A stretch of DNA of 64,000 bases. Source: Nocardia sienata NBRC 100364. GTDB taxonomy: Bacteria; Actinomycetota; Actinomycetes; Mycobacteriales; Mycobacteriaceae. The notes under the pieces were generated by a model. That model was not told the DNA's origin. It worked only from the letters and a program-made list of their open reading frames with translations, and did not search any database. Shown here one piece after another: positions 11,826 through 19,805 of the stretch; the first letter of the stretch is position 1, and each line of letters opens with the position of its first letter. The position numbers were made by a program, and so were the translations under genes. Location of the stretch: contig NZ_BDBX01000010.1 of the NCBI RefSeq assembly GCF_001613205.1, forward strand, positions 62,001 to 126,000, given 5' to 3'.

Positions 11826-11905
11826 AGGCGCTCCACCATTCGCTGCACGAACCCGAGCACACCGAACACCGCGACCGTGACCACGAGAAAGGCCAGGATC
11901 GACAC
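11822..11905 (-). CDS. 27-residue membrane peptide, first gene of the kdp operon
   Basis: A GTG start at 11905 is preceded by GGAGGCGAA, the strongest ribosome site of the operon. The peptide is one hydrophobic helix (starting MSILAFLVVTVAVFGVLG) followed by a short amphipathic tail ending RMVERL. Its TGA overlaps the kdpF GTG by four bases, so ribosomes loaded here would feed kdpF and then kdpA. I recall similar unnamed short ORFs ahead of kdpF in other bacteria, but know no assigned function. It may be a second small subunit of the Kdp complex or only a translation-initiation device; the helical sequence favours a real peptide. Confidence 0.7.
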   Translation of the reverse strand: MSILAFLVVTVAVFGVLGFVQRMVERL

Positions 11906-12009
11906 TTCGCCTCCGTTCCGAGAACCTGGGGCAGCGCGACACGGCCGATCGGCCGCTGCTGCCGAACCGGATCGAAACTACGAGCCGCGCGGTCTGTGGT
12001 CCGCACACG

Positions 12010-12060
12010 TTGACGGGTCCTTTACGCGCCGCGTGCCTGCATTGACGCCTTCCTTGCGCG
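12010..12060 (-). promoter_or_regulatory. Tandem direct repeat upstream of kdp, candidate KdpE site
   Basis: On the plus strand TTGACGGGTCCTTTACGCG (12010-12028) is repeated imperfectly as TTGACGCCTTCCTTGCGCG (12042-12060): 14 of 19 positions match and the copies are exactly 32 bases apart, about three helical turns. OmpR-family regulators such as KdpE bind tandem direct repeats on one face of DNA, and this pair lies about 105-155 bases ahead of the first kdp start. The assignment to KdpE is inference. Confidence 0.45.
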
Positions 12061-12073
12061 TGTTGCCGGCCTG

Positions 12074-12101
12074 TTGTGACGTGGATCGCCACCGGTAGCG
12101 T
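12074..12101 (+). promoter_or_regulatory. Sigma70-like promoter reading away from kdp
   Basis: TTGTGA (12074-12079) and TAGCGT (12096-12101) are spaced by 16 bases. A start of transcription near 12108 would give a leader of about 250 bases before the ATG at 12361. Confidence 0.45.
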
Positions 12102-12129
12102 CCCCTCGGCGAACTGTTGTGATCCGCTA

Positions 12130-12320
12130 TGTGCGTCCCTACCGGGAAGCCGGTCATCGAACGGTTGATCCCGCTACCGAGAGGTGCGTCCTGCCCGGTC
12201 GACCGCGGGGCAGGACGGTGTATGACGTCTATGGGCGGCAGCTGTATGCGCGAACCTGCCCGCGACACGGCGCCGAAGGCGCACGCTGTAGGGAAAGCGC
12301 AGGTGTTCGCCACGCCCGTC
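12130..12320 (+). ncRNA. Structured leader RNA, possible riboswitch (cobalamin-like core, unproven)
   Basis: The untranslated stretch between the promoter and the small ORF at 12361 contains several stems. GGGA and TCCC enclose a smaller CCG/CGG pair (12144-12172). CGTCCTGCCC (12187-12196) pairs perfectly with GGGCAGGACG (12208-12217). GGCAG pairs with CTGCC in the 12236-12270 stretch. The string GGGAAGCCGGT followed by CCCGCTAC resembles the core of cobalamin riboswitches (GGGAA..CCGGT..CCCGCCAC), and AACCTGCC resembles the end of a B12 box, but spacing and several core bases differ. No B12 gene follows, so I call it only a structured leader. Confidence 0.3.
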
Positions 12321-12360
12321 TGATCGGATCTGCCCCGGCACGGACAACGGAGGATCGCTC

Positions 12361-12468
12361 ATGCACCCGTTCGCCTATCAACCGCTCGAACTCGTCCAGG
12401 CGGTCATCTTGGCCGTGCGGTGCGTCCTGCACGTGTATTCGTCGGGCACGCCGTGTGTACCCATCTGA
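12361..12468 (+). CDS. 35-residue ORF downstream of the structured leader
   Basis: The ATG at 12361 is preceded by CGGAGGATCGCTC, a near-perfect ribosome site at good spacing. The 35 codons give a peptide starting MHPFAYQPLELVQAVILAV with two cysteines in its second half (RCVLHVY, GTPCVPI). It resembles no family I know; the middle is mildly hydrophobic but short for a membrane helix. A strong terminator begins 11 bases after its stop, so promoter, leader, ORF and terminator form one unit. It could be a regulatory leader peptide, a small protein, or a chance frame. Confidence 0.45.
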   Translation: MHPFAYQPLELVQAVILAVRCVLHVYSSGTPCVPI

Positions 12469-12479
12469 TGGCGCCGGGA

Positions 12480-12527
12480 GCGCCGCCGGTCTGCCACTCC
12501 CGACCGGAAGCGGCAGACCCGCGGCGC
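12480..12527. terminator. Long terminator hairpin between the small ORF and the PASTA lipoprotein gene
   Basis: GCGCCGC (12480-12486), one unpaired C, then GGTCTGCC (12488-12495) pair with GGCAGACC (12512-12519), one C, then GCGGCGC (12521-12527). The loop is 16 bases. It lies between the stops of convergent genes and can act in both directions. Confidence 0.75.
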
Positions 12528-12534
12528 GCGTTCC

Positions 12535-12966
12535 TCACCAGCAATCGGTCGGTTCGCCCACTTTGACCACCGAGAGCACCGCATCGCCTTCACCGATGGG
12601 TGTGCCCGGCGCCGGTTGCTGTGAGACCACCACCCAGTTGCGGTCCACCACCTGCGCGCGACCCCGGCCGGTAGCGTCCTCGCTGCGGGAGTAGAAGACC
12701 CCGGCCGTCTGGATGAGGTCCTGTGCCGCCTGCAGATTCATGCACACGACCGAGGGCATCGGTACGCGGGCCGCGGTATTCGCGACCGGGGGTGCCGTAT
12801 CGGTCGCGGCCGATTGCGGCGCGGGCGCGGTGAGTGTGACGGTGGTGATCCGGACCGGAACGGCCGACGCGACGGCCGTGTACGACTCCGTATCCGGTTC
12901 GGGGGAGCCACAGGCGGCCAGTACCGTTGCGGCCGCCACGATCACGCACACGCAGAGTGTCTTCAT
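12535..12966 (-). CDS. Lipoprotein with a C-terminal PASTA-like domain
   Basis: A 143-residue protein. The ATG at 12966 has AGAGG at a proper distance; an ATG two codons earlier is too close to it. The N-terminus is a lipoprotein signal with lipobox LAAC (around residue 17), then a Thr/Ala/Pro-rich linker. The C-terminal part has MPSVVCMNLQAAQDLIQTAG and NWVVVSQQPAPGTPIGEGD, the pattern of a single PASTA domain, and closes with Cys-Trp. PASTA domains bind muropeptides or other cell-wall fragments in kinases and penicillin-binding proteins. Here the domain is tethered to the membrane without a kinase, so a cell-wall role is inference. Confidence 0.8.
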   Translation of the reverse strand: MKTLCVCVIVAAATVLAACGSPEPDTESYTAVASAVPVRITTVTLTAPAPQSAATDTAPPVANTAARVPMPSVVCMNLQAAQDLIQTAGVFYSRSEDATGRGRAQVVDRNWVVVSQQPAPGTPIGEGDAVLSVVKVGEPTDCW

Positions 12967-13082
12967 GAGCATCCTCTCGACCTTCGGTGAAGTGGTGTGG
13001 ATCACTCGCAGATCGATCGGCTATCGATAGTTGTTACGCGCGGCGGGAATCGGGGGGACGAACGCGGGGCCGGAGAGAGCAA

Positions 13083-13114
13083 GGGCCGGACCCGCCGAGT
13101 GGCGGATCCGGCCC
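13083..13114 (-). terminator. Terminator hairpin after metY
   Basis: GGGCCGGA (13083-13090) pairs with TCCGGCCC (13107-13114), and inside it CCGCC pairs with GGCGG across a GAGT loop, with one mismatch between the two blocks. It lies 22 bases past the metY stop and upstream of the lipoprotein gene. Confidence 0.65.
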
Positions 13115-13135
13115 AGAGGCACCCGGTCTCGCGAA

Positions 13136-14461
13136 TTACTCCGCCGCGGCGGCGAACCCGGTCCGCAGATCGACGAGGATGTCCTCGATCCCTTCGATGC
13201 CCACCGCCAGGCGCACCAGCCCCGGCGTGACGCCCGAGCTGAGCTGCTCGTCCGGGGTCAGCTGCGAGTGGGTGGTCGAGGCGGGATGGATGACCAGCGA
13301 ACGGACATCGCCGATATTGGCGACGTGGCTGTGCAGGGTCAGCGCGTCCACGAATTTCTTGCCCGCGTCGACGCCGCCGGCCAGTTCGAAACCGACGACC
13401 GCGCCGGTGCCCTTGGGCGCCAGCCGCTTACCCCGCTCGTACCAGGGGGAGGACGGCAGGCCCGCATACGACACCGAGGTGACTTCCGGCCGCTCGGTGA
13501 GGAACTCGGCGACCGCCTGCGCGTTCTGGACGTGCCGTTCCACCCGCAGGCTCAGCGTCTCCAGGCCCTGACTGATGAGGAACGCGTTGAACGGCGCGAT
13601 CGCGGTACCGAGGTCGCGCAGCAGCTGGACCCGCGCCTTGAGTGCGTAGGCCGGGGCGCCGAGGTCGGCGAATACGGCGCCGTGGTAGCTCGGGTCGGGC
13701 TCGGTGAAACCCGGGAAGCGGGGGCCGTCGGCGCCGCGGACCGTCCAGTCGAACGTGCCGCCGTCGACGATCACGCCCGCGATCGCGGCACCGTGGCCGC
13801 CGAGATATTTGGTCGCCGAGTGGACGACGATATCGGCGCCGTGCGCCAGCGGCTGGATCAGATAGGGGGTCGCGACCGTGTTGTCGACGATCAACGGCAG
13901 GCCCGCGCCGTGCGCGACCTCGGCGATACCGGGGATGTCGAAGATGTGGTTCTGCGGGTTGGACACCGTCTCGCCGTAGAAGGCCTTGGTGTTCGGCCGG
14001 ACCGCGGCACGCCACTGGTCGAGGTTGTCGGGATCCTCGACGAAGGAGACCTCGATACCCAGCTTGGGCAGCGTGTAGTGGAAGAGGTTGTAGGTGCCGC
14101 CGTAGAGCCGGGGGCTGGAGACGACGTGGTCACCGGCACCGGCGATGTTCAGGATCGCCAGGGTCTCCGCCGCCTGCCCCGAGGACACCAGCAGCGCCGC
14201 CACCCCGCCTTCGAGCGCCGCGATCCGCTGTTCGACCGCGTCCTGGGTCGGATTCATGATCCGGGTGTAGATATTGCCCGGCTCCGCCAGTCCGAACAGT
14301 GCCGCGGCGTGCGCGGTGTCACGGAAGGTGTAGGAGGTGGTCTGGTAGATCGGGAGGGCCCGGGCGTTGGTGCTCGCGTCGGGGTCCTGTCCGACGTGGA
14401 TCTGCTTGGTCTCGAAGCTCCAACCGGCGGATGGGTCGGCCGGCGGGGTGGTTTCGCTCAT
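13136..14461 (-). CDS. metY: O-acetylhomoserine sulfhydrylase (MetY)
   Basis: A 441-residue PLP enzyme of the Cys/Met metabolism family. Motifs are SFETKQIHVGQ at the N-terminus, YTRIMNPTQDAVEQRIAALEGG, and the PLP lysine in VVHSATKYLGGHG; the C-terminus has LVIHPASTTHSQL, typical of MetY. It converts O-acetylhomoserine and sulfide to homocysteine in the cytosol. The ATG at 14461 follows ACAGGAG. In many relatives metY precedes metX; here no metX is next to it. I looked for a SAM-type riboswitch in the upstream 200 bases and saw none; a short palindrome is at 14587-14604. Confidence 0.93.
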   Translation of the reverse strand: MSETTPPADPSAGWSFETKQIHVGQDPDASTNARALPIYQTTSYTFRDTAHAAALFGLAEPGNIYTRIMNPTQDAVEQRIAALEGGVAALLVSSGQAAETLAILNIAGAGDHVVSSPRLYGGTYNLFHYTLPKLGIEVSFVEDPDNLDQWRAAVRPNTKAFYGETVSNPQNHIFDIPGIAEVAHGAGLPLIVDNTVATPYLIQPLAHGADIVVHSATKYLGGHGAAIAGVIVDGGTFDWTVRGADGPRFPGFTEPDPSYHGAVFADLGAPAYALKARVQLLRDLGTAIAPFNAFLISQGLETLSLRVERHVQNAQAVAEFLTERPEVTSVSYAGLPSSPWYERGKRLAPKGTGAVVGFELAGGVDAGKKFVDALTLHSHVANIGDVRSLVIHPASTTHSQLTPDEQLSSGVTPGLVRLAVGIEGIEDILVDLRTGFAAAAE

Positions 14462-14586
14462 CGCGGGGTTCTCCTGTATGTGAGGAACGGGACGATCGCG
14501 CCGGACGCAGCGAATTGCTTCGGGCAGCACGCTTTTCCGGCCTGCCGCGGCCGGATGCGCCGCTGCGGCCCGTTCACGCTAGGGGC

Positions 14587-14604
14587 GGCCATCGGGAAAT
14601 GGCC
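14587..14604. promoter_or_regulatory. Inverted repeat upstream of metY
   Basis: GGCCAT and ATGGCC are separated by six bases, about 125 bases before the metY start. It could be an operator for a sulfur-metabolism repressor or only a chance palindrome. On the minus strand a TAGCGT element that could serve as -10 lies just after it. Confidence 0.3.
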
Positions 14605-14684
14605 ACAGTTTTGTTCGCGCAGATTCCAATCATGCCGTGGTGGCGGGCCCCGCGCGATGCCTTCCGCCGTTCGGTCCGGCGCGC

Positions 14685-15029
14685 TCATCCGGCCGCCGCA
14701 CCGCGCGGTGCGTACATGATGATCGCGACCCCGGCCAGGCAGAACAGCGCCCCGGTGAAATCCCAGCGGTCCGGCCGGAACCCGTCGAGCGCCATCGCCC
14801 ACAGCAGCGAACCGGCGACGAACACCCCGCCGTACGCGGCGAGGATCCGGCCGAAGTTCGCGTCGGGTTGCAAGGTGGCGACGAATCCGTACAGCCCCAG
14901 TGCGAGCACGCCCGCGCCGATCCAGGCCCAGCCGCGATGTTCGCGCACGCCCTGCCACACCAGCCAGGCGCCGCCGATCTCGGCGAGCGCGGCGACAGCG
15001 AACAGCAGGATCGACCGGATAACGCTCAT
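14685..15029 (-). CDS. YnfA/UPF0060 family small membrane protein
   Basis: A 114-residue protein with four hydrophobic helices. The pattern [45 protein letters not shown] and [21 protein letters not shown] is the UPF0060 (YnfA) signature, a relative of small multidrug resistance transporters. The ATG at 15029 gives exactly the family length (about 108-114). A transport role is inferred from the family; the substrate is unknown. It stands alone, divergent from the P450 gene. Confidence 0.92.
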   Translation of the reverse strand: MSVIRSILLFAVAALAEIGGAWLVWQGVREHRGWAWIGAGVLALGLYGFVATLQPDANFGRILAAYGGVFVAGSLLWAMALDGFRPDRWDFTGALFCLAGVAIIMYAPRGAAAG

Positions 15030-15099
15030 GGCGCCGAGCCTACGAGACTCCAGGGCCGCGGACCGGGGCGGTTTCGCCGGAAACCCGTCTAGGTATGAC

Positions 15100-15123
15100 A
15101 AGACAAAACTGGCAATATGTCTT
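15100..15123 (+). promoter_or_regulatory. Inverted repeat at the P450 start, candidate TetR operator
   Basis: AAGACA (15100-15105) and TGTCTT (15118-15123) are perfect inverted arms 12 bases apart, overlapping the first possible start codon of the P450 gene. The arrangement fits an operator for the TetR-type regulator encoded downstream at 16465. If so, the real start may be the second ATG at 15135. Confidence 0.4.
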
Positions 15124-16358
15124 ATCGTCGATACATGGTGGCAGATACGTATCAGGATCGGGTCCGTTTCGAGTTGCGCTCCGGCGAGTCCTGGCGCGAA
15201 CCGTGGTCCATGTACTCCGCGCTGCGCGACCACGACCCGGTGCACCGCGTCGTCCCCGCCGACCGCCCGGACAACGACTATTGGGTGCTCACCCGGCACG
15301 AGCACGTGTACGCCGCCGCCCGGGACACCGCCACCTTCTCCTCGGGCGCGGGGCTGACGGTGGAATACGGTGAGCTCGAGCAGATCGGGCTCACCGGGAA
15401 CCCGCCGATGGTGATGCAGGATCCGCCCGAACACACCGAGTTCCGCAAACTGGTCGCCCGCGGCTTCACCCCGCGCCAGGTCACCGAGGTGGAGCCGATG
15501 GTGCGCCGGTTCGTCCGGGACCGCTTGGACCGGCTGGCCGCCCACGGCGGTGGCGATATCGTGGCCGAGGTGTTCAAGCCGCTGCCGACCATGGTGGTCG
15601 CGCACTATCTCGGAGTTCCCGAGGAGGATCGTTCCCGTTTCGACGGCTGGACCGACGCGGTGGTCGCGGCCAGCACCCAGCGCACGGCGGACGCGCAGGC
15701 GGCGTCGATGGAGATGCTGGGTTATTTCGCCGAGCTCATCAAGCGTCGCCGTACCGATCCAGGCGACGATACGGTGTCGCTGCTCGTCCAGGCCGGTATC
15801 GGCGCCGACGACGCCGATGTGGACGGCCTGGTCCAGATCCTGGCCTACACCTGGACCATGGTCGCCGGCGGTAACGACACCACCACAGGTCTGCTCGGCG
15901 GTGCGGTGCAGTTGCTGCAGCGCTACCCGCGGCAGCGCGCGGCCCTGGCCGCCGACCCGGACGGCATCCGGACCGCGGTCGAGGAGTTCGCCCGTCTCAC
16001 CTCTCCCGTCCAGGGCCTGGCCCGGACCACCACCCGTCCGGTGGAGTTGGACGGCGTGACGATTCCCGCGGGCCGTAAGGTGCTGCTCGTGTACGGCTCG
16101 GCGAATCGCGACGAACGGGTCTTCGGGGCCGATGCCGCCGAACTCGATATCGAGCGCAACCCACAGCGCATCATGACCTTCGGGCACGGCTCGCATCACT
16201 GCCTGGGCGCGGCCGCGGCCCGGATGCAGGCACGGGTGGCACTGGAGGAACTGCTGGCGCGTTTCCCGGACTACCACGTCGATATCGACGCGGTCACCTA
16301 CGCGCCCGGGCCGTACGTCCGGCGGCCGATCAGTGTGCCCTTCCGGTGCGCGGCGTGA
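15117..16358 (+). CDS. Cytochrome P450
   Basis: A 413-residue bacterial class I P450. The I-helix motif is AGGNDTT, the K-helix shows EFARL (E..R), and the haem loop is [17 protein letters not shown] with the cysteine ligand. [22 protein letters not shown] near residue 100 is the usual PPEHT stretch. It needs a ferredoxin and reductase, neither of which is adjacent. Two starts are possible, 15117 and 15135; neither has a clear ribosome site. It is followed by a TetR regulator 106 bases downstream on the same strand. Substrate unknown. Confidence 0.93.
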   Translation: MSYRRYMVADTYQDRVRFELRSGESWREPWSMYSALRDHDPVHRVVPADRPDNDYWVLTRHEHVYAAARDTATFSSGAGLTVEYGELEQIGLTGNPPMVMQDPPEHTEFRKLVARGFTPRQVTEVEPMVRRFVRDRLDRLAAHGGGDIVAEVFKPLPTMVVAHYLGVPEEDRSRFDGWTDAVVAASTQRTADAQAASMEMLGYFAELIKRRRTDPGDDTVSLLVQAGIGADDADVDGLVQILAYTWTMVAGGNDTTTGLLGGAVQLLQRYPRQRAALAADPDGIRTAVEEFARLTSPVQGLARTTTRPVELDGVTIPAGRKVLLVYGSANRDERVFGADAAELDIERNPQRIMTFGHGSHHCLGAAAARMQARVALEELLARFPDYHVDIDAVTYAPGPYVRRPISVPFRCAA

Positions 16359-16464
16359 CCGATCGACGCGACGACCCGCTGCACCGCATCCCGGCCGTGA
16401 ACGATCCCCGCGCACTGAGCGGCGACCGGGGACCCGGTACCGGCGCCGGAGCCGGAGCCGCGCG

Positions 16465-17049
16465 ATGACGGACTGGCTGGCCGGCGGGCGGACCGAACTC
16501 GCCGCGGAACGGATCCTCGACGCGGTGCGTGCCCTTGTCATCGACAAGGGCGCCGGCACGGTCGGTATGGCAGAGGTGGCCGAGGCGGCGGGCTGCTCGC
16601 GGGCGACGCTCTATCGCTACTTCGCCAACCGGCAGGCGTTGTATGTCGCCTTCGCCGGCCGGGAGGCCACCCAGCTCCTCGCGCGCGTCTGGCGCGACCG
16701 GCGGCTGGACGGCCCGGACCGGGCCGAACTCCTGCTCGACGGGATGACCGCGACCCTGGCACAGGCCCGCGACACCCCGCATCTGGCCGTCTGGTTCGAA
16801 CCCGCGAACGCGGGAATCGTGGCGCGACTGTCGGATTCGTCGGAGGTCATCGATGAACTGGTCGCGGTTTTCGTCGCGCGACTGCGTCCGGATCTGTCGG
16901 CGGCGGCCGCGGATCGGCTGGGCCGGTGGGCGGTCCGGGTGATGATCTCTCTGCTGACACTGCCGCCCGCGACCGCGGACGAGGAGCGCGCCCTGCTGCG
17001 CGAATTCCTGCTCCCGTTCCTGCTGGGGACGGCTCCGCGGGCCCGGTAG
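16465..17049 (+). CDS. TetR family regulator
   Basis: A 194-residue protein with an N-terminal helix-turn-helix (about residues 30-60: [21 protein letters not shown]) and an all-helical ligand-binding C-terminal part. The ATG at 16465 was chosen because the upstream extension is a Pro/Arg-rich, non-family sequence. It lies directly downstream of the P450 gene in the same direction and probably controls it through the inverted repeat at 15100-15123. Confidence 0.85.
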   Translation: MTDWLAGGRTELAAERILDAVRALVIDKGAGTVGMAEVAEAAGCSRATLYRYFANRQALYVAFAGREATQLLARVWRDRRLDGPDRAELLLDGMTATLAQARDTPHLAVWFEPANAGIVARLSDSSEVIDELVAVFVARLRPDLSAAAADRLGRWAVRVMISLLTLPPATADEERALLREFLLPFLLGTAPRAR

Positions 17050-17122
17050 CGTCCGGATGTCCTACGCCACCGGCGTGCCGTTCCAGCGCGCCGGCGTCGG
17101 CGCGGCGCGGTAGCTTTGCGCC

Positions 17123-17857
17123 ATGGACGCGATCTCCGGTCTGGATTATCCGCTGCTGCTCGCCGATTTCCAGGGTGAGTTCCTGGCGTCGATACCGGAT
17201 GCCGATCCGCCGGCGCTGATCCCGCATTGTGGTGACTGGACGGTGCGTGAACTCGTGGAGCATCTGGCGTCCGTCCATCACTGGGCGGCCGCGAACGCCC
17301 GCGCGGAGAAGGCCGAACCGCTGGGGGAGGGCCCTTTCGACCTCGTCACCCACTACGCCGCGTGCGCAACCGAACTCCGCGAGACCTTGGCCGCCCTGGA
17401 CCCGCAGGCCCAGGGCCGGATCCTGGCGCACCCCGAGCCCACGGCGCCGGGACCCGCATCGTTCTGGCGGCGCCGGCAGGTGCACGAAACGCTGATCCAC
17501 GGGCACGATTTGCGGGCGGCCATCGCGGGAAAGGCGGCCCGCGGCCTCATCCGGGCCGTCCCCGAGGTGTGGGCGGATACGGTGGACGAGGTGGTGGGGG
17601 TCTTCTATCCGCGGCAGGTGGGGATGGGCCGGCTGGAGCCGCTCGAGGCGTCACTGCGGTTGGTGGCCACCGACCTCGGCGACCCGGTCGAGTGGGTGCT
17701 GGGCGACTCGGAATCCACGGCCGGCACCGTATCGGGGCCGGCCGAAGGTCTGGCACTGCTGCTGTGGGGCCGGGCGAGTACCGACGAAGCGGGCGTCCAC
17801 ATCTCAGGTGACACCGACGCCGCCGAGGAGATACTGAGCCGGCCGATCGTGCCCTGA
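17123..17857 (+). CDS. Maleylpyruvate isomerase-family (MDMPI/DinB) mycothiol-dependent protein
   Basis: A 244-residue protein of the DinB-like metalloenzyme superfamily. The N-terminal four-helix domain has HCGDWTVRELVEHLASVHHW with His47 and His52/53, and the second metal motif HETLIHGHDL (121-130); these histidines form the divalent-metal site. The C-terminal 80 residues are the smaller MDMPI C domain. Actinobacterial members are annotated as mycothiol-dependent maleylpyruvate isomerase family, but most have no known substrate. No aromatic-degradation gene is adjacent. Confidence 0.85.
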   Translation: MDAISGLDYPLLLADFQGEFLASIPDADPPALIPHCGDWTVRELVEHLASVHHWAAANARAEKAEPLGEGPFDLVTHYAACATELRETLAALDPQAQGRILAHPEPTAPGPASFWRRRQVHETLIHGHDLRAAIAGKAARGLIRAVPEVWADTVDEVVGVFYPRQVGMGRLEPLEASLRLVATDLGDPVEWVLGDSESTAGTVSGPAEGLALLLWGRASTDEAGVHISGDTDAAEEILSRPIVP

Positions 17858-18018
17858 CAGCCATCATGCCCCGACAGCGGGGCGATGCCGCCGCCGCGGC
17901 GGGCCGCTCCCGGGACGCCGAATAGTGCTGTTCTCGAGTACATGCGCTGCCCGGATTCGCTTTATGGGCAGGCGACGAACCCGACGCCCGGTACCGGTGA
18001 GGCTGTATCCGAGCGGGG

Positions 18019-19782
18019 CTATGCCAGCTCGGCGAGACTGCGGGACCAGCGGCTCAGCTGCGCGGTATCGACCGGTTCGTACCCCGCCTCCTGGCGGGTC
18101 GCGGCGAGAACCTCGTGGCCGAGCCGCCGGATGCGCTGATGCCGGGTCCAGTGTCCCCGCGCCCATTCCGGTTCGTTGTGGGCGGCGTCGATCGCGCCGA
18201 GAGTGGAACCCATCAGTTCGAACTCCAATTCGCGCCGCAGCCCCCGGACCCCGGGTGCGGTCTCGCGCCGCGAGCCGGAAAGCGTCTTCTGCTGTGGTGT
18301 CTCCACCCGGTGCGATAGTGCCGTATCCGGCGAGTGCGCTCGACCATCGCGCGGAGACCGGCCGGGTGCCACCCGGTCCAGGAGGTGACCGACAACCTCG
18401 AGCACCCGCTGATCGTTGCGCAGCAGGACCCGCCGGTGGGCCCGCCGATCGACCGCCCACAGCGCGGCCAACCCGATCACCACACCGATCACGCTCTCGA
18501 GCAGGCGGTCGCGCAGTACCGGGAACATATCGCCGTATTGCCCACCCCCGCCCATCAGCAGGGCCAGCGGCGTGATGAAGACGACGGCGAGCCCATAGTT
18601 CCGGGCGACGAACATCTCGATCGCGAACTGCAGGGTCATCAGGATCAGCACCAGCGCCCAGGTCCTGGGTTCCAGCGCGTAGAGCGCGGCGAACAGCACC
18701 AGTCCCAGCGCGGTGCCGCCGATCCGATGCACCCCGCGGTAGGTGCCGCGCACCCGGTCCGGGCCCTGGTGCAGCAGTACCGTGACGGTGAGGACCGCCC
18801 AGTCCGGGCGACCCAGATCCAGCGCGACGGCCGAACAGCCGGCGAGTAGCGCGGCGACCCCGATCCGGTTCGCCGAGACCGCGGCATGGCTGTCCGGTGA
18901 CAGTGACCGCAGTAGCCGGTAGCGCAGCGACGGGCGCGGTGTCGGTGCGGGACGGCCGGTATCGAAGAGCAGATCCGATTCGTCGTCGGGGGCCCTGTCG
19001 CGGTGCAGGGCGTCGGCGAAGGTGCGCTGGGCAGCGATCAGCGTGGTGGCGAGCGCGTCGGCGCCGGTGCGCCGGGCGTCGTCGAGCAGTGCCCATGCCG
19101 TCTGCACCTTCATCGCGGTCGCGTAACGCGCGTCCACCAGGTCCGCGGCGCCGGGGGTGAGGGCGGCGTAGTCGTCCACCGCGGCGACTGCGGCGGCCAC
19201 CGCTCGCCGCTCCGGCGGGTGGGCCCGTGTCAGCGCCGCCGACATACCGACCAGCAGGGCGCTGATCCCGCCGATCGCCGTCCACAGTGCCACCTGCGCG
19301 GGTGGGACGCCGTGCCCGGTGATCAGTGCCCCGACCCCGGCGGCCAGGACGAAGAAGAACCCACCGGGCGGACCCAGTCGCAGCGCGGAGTTCACGAAGG
19401 TGCCCGTCACCGCGACCGCCGACATCAGCAGCACCAGCAGCAGCCACCAGTGTGTGCCACCCGAGTCGAGCCGCTGGTGGATCAGTTCCCCGGTGAGGCC
19501 GCCGGCGAACGCCGAGATCGTGAGTGCCGACGCGGCCGCCCCGACGACCCGCCACCGGCGCCGGTAGACCTGACCCTCACCGAAGATGACCGCCAGCGCA
19601 CCCGTCGCGGCCATGAGTCCCTGTTGTTCGTATCCCAGGGCCACCGCGACCAACGCCGGCGCCCCGAATGCCAGAGCCGCGCGCACCGCTCCGGGCAGCC
19701 GCCGCCCGGCAGGCGGCAGACCGAACAGCACCGAGCGGGCCGGAGCCGGTGAGGGAAGCGTCGGACCGCCCGCAGCCACCAT
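18019..19782 (-). CDS. FUSC family integral membrane protein (putative aromatic acid or small-molecule exporter)
   Basis: A 587-residue protein with two six-helix halves. The first hydrophobic block spans about residues 30-190 and the second about 325-470. Between them is a soluble helical linker, and a soluble tail of about 110 residues follows. The GYEQQGLMAATGALAVIFGEG segment and the second-half WAVLTVTVLLHQGPDRVRGTYRGVHRIGGT are characteristic of the FUSC/AaeB fold. Related proteins export aromatic acids in enterobacteria; the substrate here is unknown. It is convergent with the MDMPI-like gene. Confidence 0.85.
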   Translation of the reverse strand: MVAAGGPTLPSPAPARSVLFGLPPAGRRLPGAVRAALAFGAPALVAVALGYEQQGLMAATGALAVIFGEGQVYRRRWRVVGAAASALTISAFAGGLTGELIHQRLDSGGTHWWLLLVLLMSAVAVTGTFVNSALRLGPPGGFFFVLAAGVGALITGHGVPPAQVALWTAIGGISALLVGMSAALTRAHPPERRAVAAAVAAVDDYAALTPGAADLVDARYATAMKVQTAWALLDDARRTGADALATTLIAAQRTFADALHRDRAPDDESDLLFDTGRPAPTPRPSLRYRLLRSLSPDSHAAVSANRIGVAALLAGCSAVALDLGRPDWAVLTVTVLLHQGPDRVRGTYRGVHRIGGTALGLVLFAALYALEPRTWALVLILMTLQFAIEMFVARNYGLAVVFITPLALLMGGGGQYGDMFPVLRDRLLESVIGVVIGLAALWAVDRRAHRRVLLRNDQRVLEVVGHLLDRVAPGRSPRDGRAHSPDTALSHRVETPQQKTLSGSRRETAPGVRGLRRELEFELMGSTLGAIDAAHNEPEWARGHWTRHQRIRRLGHEVLAATRQEAGYEPVDTAQLSRWSRSLAELA

Positions 19783-19805
19783 TCACCGTCTCCTCGCCTT
19801 ATCGT

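Noticed and set aside
14462..14684. Possible SAM riboswitch upstream of metY
   Set aside because: None of the SAM-I or SAM-IV core strings are present; only a short palindrome was seen.
17868..17883. GCCCC/GGGGC hairpin between the MDMPI-like and FUSC genes
   Set aside because: Only a 5-bp stem; too weak to call a terminator.
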